Of a stretch of DNA of 11,537 bases, positions 1 to 6,848 are shown in pieces. The DNA comes from Pseudoselenomonas ruminantium (GTDB taxonomy: Bacteria; Bacillota; Negativicutes; Selenomonadales; Selenomonadaceae): the NCBI GenBank assembly GCA_002448495.1, contig DJYL01000235.1:1-11537 (forward strand). Direction: 5' to 3'. Every line of letters starts with the position of its first letter. The first letter of the stretch is position 1. Made by a program: the position numbers and the translations under genes. The notes under the pieces were generated by a model, which was given only the letters and a program-made list of their open reading frames with translations, did no database searches and was not told the origin of the DNA.

Positions 1-1
1 G

Positions 2-166
2 CTGATTACCAATATTCTCGTCGTCCTTTTGGTGGTTCTGGCAGTTTACACCAAATTGCAGGAAAATGGTATGGAGTCCCTGTTCAAACTGACGGATTTG
101 TACATTTTGGCAGGGGGCATTTTGGGGCTGCTGGTGATTCGCTTTATCGGCAAGCGCAAAAAATAA
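2..166 (+). CDS. C-terminal end of an unidentified small membrane protein (partial)
   Basis: The reading frame enters from the left edge and ends at TAA 164-166, leaving 54 residues. Two hydrophobic stretches are visible: about residues 1-16 (begins LITNILVVLLVV) and about 33-48 (LYILAGGILGLLVI). They are separated by a short polar loop (KLQENGMESLF), and the protein ends in a basic tail (GKRKK). This suggests an integral membrane protein with a short cytoplasmic C-terminus. I do not recognise the family and assign no function. Only 39 bases separate it from the next gene and no terminator hairpin is seen there, so it may be co-transcribed with the kinase. The frame could in principle be non-coding. 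The hydrophobic pattern, the in-frame stop close to the next ribosome binding site and the matching strand make a real gene end likely. Confidence 0.6.
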   Translation: MITNILVVLLVVLAVYTKLQENGMESLFKLTDLYILAGGILGLLVIRFIGKRKK

Positions 167-205
167 GTTTTTATAACGAGGTGCGGCAGCATTAAGGAGG
201 CCAAT

Positions 206-1486
206 ATGGCAGACCAGCATGGTGGGAGCCTCCCTGCCGAAATGGGCGGGATGCAGGCACAGTCCCTGAAAAAAATATTAAGCAACACAATCAATACTAT
301 AGAAGATAATAAGTCACAGATATTTGAAATTTACGAGACGGCCCGCTCGGAAGTAGAGAGCAGCCGCAAGCTGCTGGAGGATTTGCGGGAGCAGACCCGG
401 CAGACCATTGAGCGGGTGGATGCCCTGTCCAAACAGGAGCAGCAGGAAAAACAGAAGCTGGTCAAGGTCAGCAGCAACTTTCAGGACTACTCCGAGGAGA
501 AGGTTCGGGAAAGCTATGAATCCGTGAAAAATGTTCAGGTATCTTTGGGCGTAGAGCGGGAGAAGGAAGCAAACCTTCGTTCACAGCGGGACAAACTGGA
601 ACTGCGTCTGCGGAATCTGCAGGTCATGCTGGCGCAGGCGGAGCATCTGGCACTAGCTGTTGGCTCTGTGCTTTCCTATTTGAGTACGCAGGTCAATGGC
701 GTAATCTGGAAAATTGAAGCTGTGCAGAAGGAAAAATTTGTCGGAGCCCGGATTATCAAGGCTCAGGAAGAAGAACGCTACCGCATTTCCCGGGAAATCC
801 ATGATGGGCCGGCACAGGATTTGGCGAATCTTATTTTCCAGACGTCCATCGCGGAAAAACTGGTAGACTACGACCCGGATGAAGCAAAGCACACTATGCA
901 GGAATTGCGTCAGCAGATGCGGGACTGCCTGGGCAGTGTGCGGGAGGTCATTTTTGATATGCGTCCCATGGCTCTGGATGATTTGGGGCTGGTGGCAGCA
1001 ATCAATCAGCTTATTGGCCGCATGGCTTCGCGGGGAACACTGGCTGTTGATTATTCGATGGACGGCAAGGTTTACGATTTGCCCAAGCATGTAGAGATAG
1101 CCATTTTCCGCATTGTACAGGAATCTCTCAACAATATCTGCCATCATGCAGAAGTGGACAAGGCCAAGGTACGTCTGCTGTATTCACCGATGTCCGTATC
1201 GGTGCTGATTGAGGATAACGGCAAGGGCTTTGACCTGGAGGCAAAACCGGAAGCATTGGATGAGAACGGTGAGCCGCTGCCGCCGGAACTGGCAGAGGCC
1301 CATAATCATTTTGGCTTGATGGGCATGAAGGAACGCGCCAGAATCATCGGCGCGGAACTTAGCATTAATTCTTCTCCGGGCGCGGGGACGCGGGTGCATT
1401 TGCGTGTTCCCCTGCAGATACCACAGGATAAAACAAAGGACGTAAAAGTGGTGAAGACTCCCGAAAAAAAGGGACGAGGTAAATGA
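206..1486 (+). CDS. DegS-like cytoplasmic sensor histidine kinase (HisKA_3 / HATPase_c)
   Basis: This 426-residue kinase should autophosphorylate on histidine and pass the phosphate to a NarL/LuxR-type response regulator. No transmembrane segment or signal peptide is seen, so it is predicted cytoplasmic, like Bacillus DegS. Residues about 20-180 are charged and heptad-like, a probable long coiled-coil signalling region. The HisKA_3 dimerisation box is at about 187-205 (EEERYRISREIHDGPAQD), with phospho-acceptor His199. The N-box is VQESLNN at 304-310, the G1 box DNGKG at 337-341 and the G2 region HFGLMGMKER at 368-377. About 25 extra residues rich in Pro and Glu lie between G1 and G2. The start is supported by AAGGAGG at 194-200, five bases before the ATG. 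The stop overlaps the next start (ATGA), so translation is probably coupled to the decarboxylase. No response regulator lies in the window. The family call is firm; the exact DegS orthology and the signal sensed are unknown. Confidence 0.88.
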   Translation: MADQHGGSLPAEMGGMQAQSLKKILSNTINTIEDNKSQIFEIYETARSEVESSRKLLEDLREQTRQTIERVDALSKQEQQEKQKLVKVSSNFQDYSEEKVRESYESVKNVQVSLGVEREKEANLRSQRDKLELRLRNLQVMLAQAEHLALAVGSVLSYLSTQVNGVIWKIEAVQKEKFVGARIIKAQEEERYRISREIHDGPAQDLANLIFQTSIAEKLVDYDPDEAKHTMQELRQQMRDCLGSVREVIFDMRPMALDDLGLVAAINQLIGRMASRGTLAVDYSMDGKVYDLPKHVEIAIFRIVQESLNNICHHAEVDKAKVRLLYSPMSVSVLIEDNGKGFDLEAKPEALDENGEPLPPELAEAHNHFGLMGMKERARIIGAELSINSSPGAGTRVHLRVPLQIPQDKTKDVKVVKTPEKKGRGK

Positions 1487-2949
1487 CTGTAAAGGAAAAT
1501 CAGTTGCGAGCGCCGGTAGCGGAGGCCATGAAGGCCTACGCGCAAGACGGCGCTCTCGCATTTCATACACCGGGGCATAAGCAGGGGCTGGGGGCACATC
1601 CACTCCTGCAGGAACTCATAACCCCGCAGGGATTAAAAGAAGAAGTTTCCCTAATGGAGGAACTCGATGATCTCCACGAACCGACTATGTGCATAAAAGA
1701 AGCTCAGGAACTTGCGGCGCAGCTCTATGGAGCCGATGCCGCTTATTTCATGATTAACGGCACGAGCGGAGCCATTCATGCGATGATTATGGGCACGCTG
1801 AGTCCTGGGGATACGGTGCTCGTACCCCGCAATGCGCATCGCTCCATGATTGGTGCGTTGATTCTGGCCGGTGTTACGCCGGTTTACATTCAGCCCCGCA
1901 TTGATGAAAAATTGGGCATTCCCATGGGGCTGCGCTTAAAGGATATCGTGGCGGCGGCGGATAACCATCCGGAGGCAAAAGCCCTGCTGCTCGTCTATCC
2001 CACCTATTATGGTGTCACCATTGACCTTGCGGCTGTGGCTGACTTTGTGCATAGCCGCAGCATGCTGCTGCTCGTGGATGAAGCCCACGGCCCGCATTTG
2101 AAATTCAGCGATAAACTGCCACAGCAGGCGTTGGATGCGGGTGCAGATATGGCGGCGCAGAGTACGCATAAGATTTTGGGCTCTATGACGCAGACCTCCA
2201 TATTGCTGGCGCGGGCGGGCCGCGTGGATTTGGACAGGGTGCGTTCGGCGGCCAGCCTTTTGCAGTCCACGAGCCCCAACCAGCTGTTATTGGCGTCACT
2301 CGATATTGCCCGCCTGCAGATGGCGGAACAGGGCGAAGTCTTGGTGAACCGGGGGGTGAATCTTGCGGAAAAACTGCGGCAGGCGGTCAATGAAATTCCC
2401 GGCCTGTGGAGTTTTGGGGCAGATTATCTGCCAGAAGGTGAAGGGCTGGATTTGACCAAGGTCACGGTAAGTGTCTGCGGGCTGGGGATTACCGGTGTGC
2501 AGGCCGAGTCCATTCTGCGCCATCAGTATAAGATTCAGTGTGAGCTGTCCGATGCCTATAATCTGCTCTTTATCATCTCTTATGCAGATACGGAAGCACA
2601 GATACGGATTTTGACCAATGCCCTGCAGGGGCTGGCTGAGCAGTTTGCCGGGGCGCAGGAACTTGTCCTGCCCGTGGAGATTCCGCCTGTACCGGCTTTG
2701 GGGCTTGAACCGCGGGCGGCGTTCTTTGCCGGACGGGAGACAAGCGATTTTGAGGCGGCGGCTGGCTGTATTGCCGCTGAACAAGTGATGTTCTATCCGC
2801 CGGGAATTCCCATTCTGGCTCCCGGTGATGTGATTGAGCCGGAGGCCATGCACTATATCCGCAGTATGCAGCAGCTGGGGCTGAAAGTCGTTGGCCCGGC
2901 GGATACGCGACTGAAAACCATCCAAATTGTGAGGGATATTAGCAGATGA
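1483..2949 (+). CDS. Orn/Lys/Arg decarboxylase, fold-type I PLP enzyme (YaaO/SpeA-like)
   Basis: A 488-residue PLP-dependent decarboxylase expected to remove CO2 from arginine, lysine or ornithine to give a polyamine or its precursor in the cytoplasm. Visible motifs are HTPGHKQG at 28-35, NGTSGA at 92-97 (phosphate and cofactor contacts), VDEAHGPH at 198-205 (Asp199 facing the pyridine nitrogen, His202) and STHK at 227-230, where Lys230 should form the Schiff base. The length matches the short Bacillus-type enzymes without the N-terminal wing domain of the enteric inducible decarboxylases (over 700 residues). A C-terminal Orn/Lys/Arg decarboxylase domain follows from about residue 380 (FYPPGIP motif near 430). 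The gene overlaps both neighbours by four bases. A decarboxylase directly before tmk is also the Bacillus yaaO-tmk order, which supports the call. Substrate choice among the three amino acids cannot be decided from the sequence. Confidence 0.9.
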   Translation: MTVKENQLRAPVAEAMKAYAQDGALAFHTPGHKQGLGAHPLLQELITPQGLKEEVSLMEELDDLHEPTMCIKEAQELAAQLYGADAAYFMINGTSGAIHAMIMGTLSPGDTVLVPRNAHRSMIGALILAGVTPVYIQPRIDEKLGIPMGLRLKDIVAAADNHPEAKALLLVYPTYYGVTIDLAAVADFVHSRSMLLLVDEAHGPHLKFSDKLPQQALDAGADMAAQSTHKILGSMTQTSILLARAGRVDLDRVRSAASLLQSTSPNQLLLASLDIARLQMAEQGEVLVNRGVNLAEKLRQAVNEIPGLWSFGADYLPEGEGLDLTKVTVSVCGLGITGVQAESILRHQYKIQCELSDAYNLLFIISYADTEAQIRILTNALQGLAEQFAGAQELVLPVEIPPVPALGLEPRAAFFAGRETSDFEAAAGCIAAEQVMFYPPGIPILAPGDVIEPEAMHYIRSMQQLGLKVVGPADTRLKTIQIVRDISR

Positions 2950-3620
2950 AAGGCAAGTTAATCATAATTGAGGCCGGAGACGGCAGCGGCAAAGCCACGC
3001 AGACCAAGGCACTCTACGACCATCTGAAAGCTGATGGTCATAAGGTGCACCGCATTGAATTTCCCGATTATGCCGATGATTCCTCGGCGCTTGTGCGCAT
3101 GTACCTGGGCGGCGCCTTTGGCGAAAAGGCAGCCGATGTAAATGCCTTTGCGGCATCGACCTTTTTTGCCGTTGACCGGTTTGCCTCCTATCAGCGTAAA
3201 TGGCGCGATTATTATGAGGCCGGGGATATCATTTTAGCGGATCGTTATACCACCAGCAATATGGTGCATCAGGCGGTAAAGCTTACGGATAAAGACGCGC
3301 GGGAAGCGTTTCTGGACTGGCTTTGGGATTTTGAGTTTGTCAAAATGGGGCTGCCGGTACCGGATAAGGTAATCTTCCTCGATATGGCACCAGAGGTCGC
3401 CGACAAACTCATTGCCGCCCGGGCTGAGGAAACGGCAACCAAAAAAGACATTCACGAGCGGGATACCGATTATCTGCATCGCTGTCATGCAGCTTATCTG
3501 GAACTGGCCGATAAATACCAATGGGATAAGGTTATTTGCAATGCGGGCGAAAATCCCCGCAGTATCGAGGCAATCCATCAGGATGTTTACGCATTGGTGG
3601 AGCAGATGTTAAAGAAGTAA
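2946..3620 (+). CDS. tmk: Thymidylate kinase-like P-loop nucleoside monophosphate kinase
   Basis: A 224-residue kinase expected to phosphorylate dTMP to dTDP with ATP, in the cytoplasm. The P-loop is at residues 9-19 (EAGDGSGKATQ), followed by VDRFASYQ at 77-84, the DRY motif at 99-101 within LADRYTTSN, and a lid-like region rich in charged residues at about 157-173. Two P-loop positions are unusual. EA replaces the common EG at the start, and Ala17 follows Lys16 where most Walker A motifs carry Ser or Thr; Thr18 is next. From memory, a clostridial branch of Tmk proteins has similar variants, so this probably remains a dTMP kinase. A related deoxynucleotide kinase specificity is the alternative. 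It is slightly longer than the usual 205-212 residues. The start overlaps the decarboxylase stop (ATGA), and a weak ribosome site (GAGGG) lies about ten bases upstream. Position after the decarboxylase and before rnmV supports the name. Confidence 0.82.
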   Translation: MKGKLIIIEAGDGSGKATQTKALYDHLKADGHKVHRIEFPDYADDSSALVRMYLGGAFGEKAADVNAFAASTFFAVDRFASYQRKWRDYYEAGDIILADRYTTSNMVHQAVKLTDKDAREAFLDWLWDFEFVKMGLPVPDKVIFLDMAPEVADKLIAARAEETATKKDIHERDTDYLHRCHAAYLELADKYQWDKVICNAGENPRSIEAIHQDVYALVEQMLKK

Positions 3621-3629
3621 GGAGCTAAC

Positions 3630-4184
3630 ATGATAAAGGAAGTTTTGGTGGTGGAAGGCAAGATGGACGTTGTGGCTATCGACAAGGCCGTAGAAGCCGA
3701 CTGCATCATCACCGAAGGGTTTAATCTCAAAAAACAGGCGTTAAAAAATATCGAGCAGGCTTATAAAAAGCGGGGCATCATCATCATGACCGACCCGGAT
3801 TCGGCAGGCGAGCGGATTCGCAGCTATCTCACGAAGCGCTTCCCCAATGCCAAGCACGCCTTTGTACCTGTAGAAGATGCTACGGATAATGACGATATCG
3901 GCATTGAACAGGCCAAGCCGGATGCCATCCGCAAGGCGTTGGAGAAAGTGCGCACGATGGACTGGGAGCCGACCAACAATTTCAGCGGGGCGGATTTAAT
4001 CGTAAATGACCTGTCCGGGGCGAGTGCTGCCGCCAGCCGCCGGGCAAAACTAGGTGCGAAGTTAGGCTTGGGCTTTGCTAATGCCAAGACCTTTTTGAAG
4101 CGGCTCAACCATTATGGTGTGACGCGGGAAGAATTTGCCCGTGCCGTAGCGGAACTGAATGCAGAAGGGGAGGAAAACGCATGA
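3630..4184 (+). CDS. rnmV: Ribonuclease M5 (5S rRNA maturase)
   Basis: A 184-residue TOPRIM-domain nuclease. RNase M5 cuts double-stranded precursor 5S rRNA to give mature ends, acting with ribosomal protein L18 in Bacillus. The TOPRIM signature is clear: VVEGKMD at 7-13 with catalytic Glu9, then TDPDSAGERIR at 54-64 with the metal-binding Asp55 and Asp57. The family-specific segments TEGFNLKK (28-35) and IGIEQA (90-95) are also present. The C-terminal half (about 115-175) is helical and basic, as in the RNA-binding DUF4093 region of the family. TAAGGAG at 3618-3624 gives a good ribosome site five bases before the ATG. The gene overlaps rsmA by four bases. The rnmV-rsmA pair is a widely conserved Firmicutes arrangement that joins 5S and 16S rRNA processing, so identity is well supported by both motif and context. 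Confidence 0.95.
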   Translation: MIKEVLVVEGKMDVVAIDKAVEADCIITEGFNLKKQALKNIEQAYKKRGIIIMTDPDSAGERIRSYLTKRFPNAKHAFVPVEDATDNDDIGIEQAKPDAIRKALEKVRTMDWEPTNNFSGADLIVNDLSGASAAASRRAKLGAKLGLGFANAKTFLKRLNHYGVTREEFARAVAELNAEGEENA

Positions 4185-5044
4185 GCGAAAAAGCCATACA
4201 GCCGAAAATTGCCAGCCGGGAAGTGACGACCCATATTCTGAAGGCCTTTGGCCTGCGCATGAGCAAGAAGCTGGGGCAGAATTTCCTGATTGATGCCGGC
4301 ATTGTGCAGGGCATTGTGGATGCCGCACAGATTGAACCGGGAGACCGGGTGCTGGAAATCGGCCCCGGCATTGGTACGCTTACGCAGGGACTGGCAGAAG
4401 CTGGTGCTGATGTGACGGCGGTGGAACTGGATAAGAAACTGCCTGCGGTTCTGGCGGAAACCCTTAAAGGCTACGACAATGTGCGTATTGTGCCGGGGGA
4501 TATCCTAAGGGTCAATATTCCTGAAATCATGGGGGATAAGCCCTTCAAGGTGGCGGCCAATCTGCCGTATTATATCACGACACCGATACTGATGGCGCTG
4601 TTGGAACGTCATTTGCCCATCACCCATATGGTCACGATGGTGCAGAAGGAAGTGGCCCTGCGCATGGTCGCAAAACCAGGCGGCAAGGATTACGGTGCAC
4701 TGTCGGTAGCGGTGCAGTATTACACCGAACCGGAAATCGTGCTCGATGTACCGCCGCGCTCCTTCATCCCCGCTCCGGAAGTGGACAGCGTGGTTATCGC
4801 CTGCAAGGTACGGGAAACGCCGGCTGTAGAGGTGCAGGATGAAAAGATGTTCTTCCGCGTGGTTAAAGCCGCTTTTGGACAGCGCCGTAAGACGTTGGCC
4901 AATGCCTTAAAAGGCGGCGGTCTGCCCAAGGAGCAGGTGCGCGATGCCATGGAACGCGCCGGTATTGACCCGACAAGACGCGGGGAAACGCTTTCCCTGC
5001 ATGAATTTGCACAGCTTGCAGATGCGTTTAGTGCGCTGGGGTAA
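4181..5044 (+). CDS. rsmA: 16S rRNA (A1518/A1519-N6) dimethyltransferase KsgA/RsmA
   Basis: A 287-residue SAM-dependent methyltransferase that dimethylates the two adjacent adenines in the 3' terminal hairpin (helix 45) of 16S rRNA late in 30S assembly. Loss gives kasugamycin resistance in other bacteria. Family landmarks are KKLGQNFLID at 29-38, SAM motif I EIGPGIGTLT at 59-68, the acidic residue of motif II in AVELDKK (80-86), GDIL at 106-109, the catalytic motif IV NLPYYI at 127-132, PPRSFIPAPEVDS at 191-203, and the C-terminal AFGQRRKTLANAL at 231-243. Length is normal. The ATG overlaps the rnmV stop (ATGA), and GGGGAGG at 4167-4173 is a strong ribosome site seven bases upstream. It is the last gene of the five-gene run; a hairpin lies just downstream. 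Confidence 0.97.
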   Translation: MSEKAIQPKIASREVTTHILKAFGLRMSKKLGQNFLIDAGIVQGIVDAAQIEPGDRVLEIGPGIGTLTQGLAEAGADVTAVELDKKLPAVLAETLKGYDNVRIVPGDILRVNIPEIMGDKPFKVAANLPYYITTPILMALLERHLPITHMVTMVQKEVALRMVAKPGGKDYGALSVAVQYYTEPEIVLDVPPRSFIPAPEVDSVVIACKVRETPAVEVQDEKMFFRVVKAAFGQRRKTLANALKGGGLPKEQVRDAMERAGIDPTRRGETLSLHEFAQLADAFSALG

Positions 5045-5057
5045 GGCTGCATCTATA

Positions 5058-5082
5058 TGCTAAGACGCCTGACGTCTTAGCA
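5058..5082. repeat. Perfect 10-bp inverted repeat without U-tract, downstream of rsmA
   Basis: TGCTAAGACG (5058-5067) and CGTCTTAGCA (5073-5082) are exact reverse complements around a five-base loop, CCTGA. The stem ends 14 bases after the rsmA stop begins it and would fold well in RNA. Neither strand has a run of T after it, so it is not a standard intrinsic terminator. It could stop or protect the rsmA transcript 3' end, act as a protein-binding palindrome for the downstream gene, or be a copy of a dispersed palindromic repeat. These cannot be separated from one copy. Confidence 0.7.
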
Positions 5083-5101
5083 CTACGATGTAAACAGAAC
5101 T

Positions 5102-5143
5102 TGCAAAAAATGCTGAAATCCTCTTGCTACTATGCAAAAAATG
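5102..5143 (+). repeat. Pair of 11-bp direct repeats (TGCAAAAAATG) around the nhaC promoter
   Basis: TGCAAAAAATG occurs exactly at 5102-5112 and 5133-5143. The offset is 31 bases, close to three helical turns, so a protein bound to both would sit on the same DNA face. The first copy lies upstream of the proposed -35 element and the second lies in the spacer before the proposed -10. This is operator-like geometry, but A-rich repeats can also arise by chance in a promoter. Confidence 0.5.
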
Positions 5144-5152
5144 TTATACAAT
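5124..5152 (+). promoter_or_regulatory. Candidate sigma-A promoter for the NhaC-family gene
   Basis: TTGCTA (5124-5129, four of six matches to TTGACA) and TACAAT (5147-5152, five of six matches to TATAAT) are separated by the ideal 17 bases. They lie about 60 bases before the start codon in an AT-rich gap. An alternative -10, TATACA at 5145-5150 preceded by TGT, overlaps it. Strength and true start site are unmeasured. Confidence 0.55.
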
Positions 5153-5213
5153 TAGGTTCGTGTATTGTATTAGGAAAATATTTCGCTAATGTATAGCAGA
5201 AAGCAGGTAGGTT

Positions 5214-6716
5214 ATGGCTGAATCAATCTGGTCCATCCTGCCGCCAGTTATCACCATTATACTGGCGTTGTGGACAAAGGAAGTCTATATGTCCCTGATT
5301 ATCGGCATCTTCTCTGGTGCAATGCTCTTTACGGGGGGCAACTTCTTGGAATCCACGCTGACCATGTTTAAGGTTATGGCGGACAAGGTGGGCGGCAATG
5401 TCAACATCTTGGTATTTTTGGTAATTTTAGGTATCTTAGTGGCGGCAATTACCCGCAGCGGTGCGACCAGTGCTTATGGTGACTGGGCGGCACGCACGAT
5501 TAAGGGGCGTCGGCAGGCATCTTTAATCACGGCGCTTTTGGGGCTGGTCATCTTTATTGACGACTACTTCAACTGCCTCACTGTAGGTACGGTTATGCGG
5601 CCGGTGACGGATAAGTTTAAGATTTCCCGGGCAAAGCTGGCCTACATCATTGATGCCATGGCTGCACCTATCTGCATTATCGCACCGGTATCGAGCTGGG
5701 CGGCGGCTGTTGGTTCGTCTTTGCCGGAAGGTTCGGAGATTGATGGTTTTTCGCTCTTTATTCAGACCATTCCCTTCAACCTCTATGCCTGGCTGACGCT
5801 GGTGTTCCTGTTCTTCATCACTTGGACGGGCAAGGACTTTGGAGCGATGGCGCATGATGTCAAACGCAGCAATGAACATTTTGAGATTCCCAAGGAATAT
5901 CAGGAAAGCGGCGAAGTGCACAAAGACCAGCAGGGCAATGGCAAGATTATTGATTTGATTCTGCCGCTTTTGGTGCTGATTGCTGCCTGTGTTTACGGCA
6001 TGCTCTATACCGGCGGGATTCACGAGGGCAAGAGCATTGCGGATGCCTTTGCGGATTGTGATTCCTCCAAATCTCTGGTGCTTGGTTCCTTTATTGCCTT
6101 TGTGTTTACGGGGCTTTTATACCTGCCCCGCAAGGTTATTTCCTTCAATGCCTTCTGTGACAGCTTTGGCTGGGGGTTCAAGGCCATGACACCGGCTATC
6201 TTTATTCTCTGCCTTGCCTGGACGCTTTCGGGCATTTGCAGTGACAAGTATCTGAATCTGGGCGGCTTTGTTGGTGGCATTGTCAGTGCGAATGCCACGC
6301 TTATCATGCTGCTGCCGCCAATCTTCTTCCTCGTGGCTATCGGTCTGGCCTTTGCCACGGGCACCAGCTGGGGAACCTTCGGTATTCTGATTCCTATTGC
6401 GGTGGCTGTTGTAGGCGGCGATGCGCAGATGCTGACCATCTGCGTGGCAGCTATTCTCTCCGGTGCTGTGGGCGGCGACCATGCATCGCCGATTTCCGAT
6501 ACCACGATACTGGCTTCTGCCGGTGCGCAGTGCGACCATTTGGATCATGTGAGCACGCAGCTGCCTTATGTTATGACCGTGGCAGCCTGCTCGCTTATCG
6601 GCTATGTGGTGGACGGCTTTACCGGCAATGGTTGGATGGGGCTGGGCACAGCATTTGTGTGTCTCTGTGTGACTATGGTGGTTATTTCTGCCAAAGTAAA
6701 ATCTTTGGACAAGTAA
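5214..6716 (+). CDS. nhaC: NhaC-family Na+/H+ antiporter
   Basis: A 500-residue polytopic inner-membrane protein with about ten to twelve hydrophobic segments. It belongs to the NhaC ion transporter family, which exchanges Na+ for H+ or, in some members, organic acids (malate/lactate, MleN). Family landmarks are FIDDYFN at 114-120, with paired acids inside a membrane segment, AAPICIIAPVSSWAA at 150-164, TGTSWGTFG at about 383-391, and GGDHASPISDTT at 420-431 near the C-terminal third. A soluble, charged loop (about residues 205-245, ending before IIDLILPLLVLI) splits the two halves. The start has only a weak ribosome site (AGGTAGG before GTT-ATG), but it matches the family's N-terminus (IWSILPPVITIILALWTKE). 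The gene stands alone, with its own promoter candidate upstream and a terminator after it. The ion or substrate cannot be settled from sequence; the gene symbol is by family. Confidence 0.85.
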   Translation: MAESIWSILPPVITIILALWTKEVYMSLIIGIFSGAMLFTGGNFLESTLTMFKVMADKVGGNVNILVFLVILGILVAAITRSGATSAYGDWAARTIKGRRQASLITALLGLVIFIDDYFNCLTVGTVMRPVTDKFKISRAKLAYIIDAMAAPICIIAPVSSWAAAVGSSLPEGSEIDGFSLFIQTIPFNLYAWLTLVFLFFITWTGKDFGAMAHDVKRSNEHFEIPKEYQESGEVHKDQQGNGKIIDLILPLLVLIAACVYGMLYTGGIHEGKSIADAFADCDSSKSLVLGSFIAFVFTGLLYLPRKVISFNAFCDSFGWGFKAMTPAIFILCLAWTLSGICSDKYLNLGGFVGGIVSANATLIMLLPPIFFLVAIGLAFATGTSWGTFGILIPIAVAVVGGDAQMLTICVAAILSGAVGGDHASPISDTTILASAGAQCDHLDHVSTQLPYVMTVAACSLIGYVVDGFTGNGWMGLGTAFVCLCVTMVVISAKVKSLDK

Positions 6717-6726
6717 AGAATGTTTT

Positions 6727-6761
6727 ATAGCAGTGAATTTTGCCGTTCACTGCTATTTTTT
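6727..6761 (+). terminator. Intrinsic terminator after the NhaC-family gene
   Basis: ATAGCAGTGAA (6727-6737) pairs perfectly with TTCACTGCTAT (6746-6756) around an eight-base loop, followed by a run of T through 6761. It starts 11 bases after the stop codon. An 11-bp stem with a U-tract is a textbook Rho-independent terminator and separates nhaC from the mut leader. Confidence 0.92.
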
Positions 6762-6783
6762 ATGCTGCTGGAAAATGCCGTTA

Positions 6784-6825
6784 TTGACAGACTTTCTTGA
6801 CAAATTACATAATTCGTATTAATAT
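6784..6825 (+). promoter_or_regulatory. Two overlapping candidate promoters for the mut leader
   Basis: There are two exact TTGACA boxes, at 6784-6789 and 6797-6802. The first has CATAAT (6808-6813, five of six matches) after an 18-base spacer. The second has TAATAT (6820-6825, four of six) after a 17-base spacer. Both would start RNA between about 6818 and 6835, just before the riboswitch aptamer, so the whole aptamer would be transcribed. Which one is used is unknown; they overlap and could not be occupied together. Confidence 0.65.
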
Positions 6826-6848
6826 TAGCATTGGATTTGAATATATTT

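Noticed and set aside
46..294. Antisense small gene of 82 codons across the left end and the kinase start
   Set aside because: It overlaps a + strand membrane-protein end, a strong ribosome site and the kinase N-terminus; no supporting features.
5058..5082. Intrinsic terminator for rsmA
   Set aside because: The hairpin is perfect, but no T-run follows on either strand, so it is listed as an inverted repeat of unknown role.
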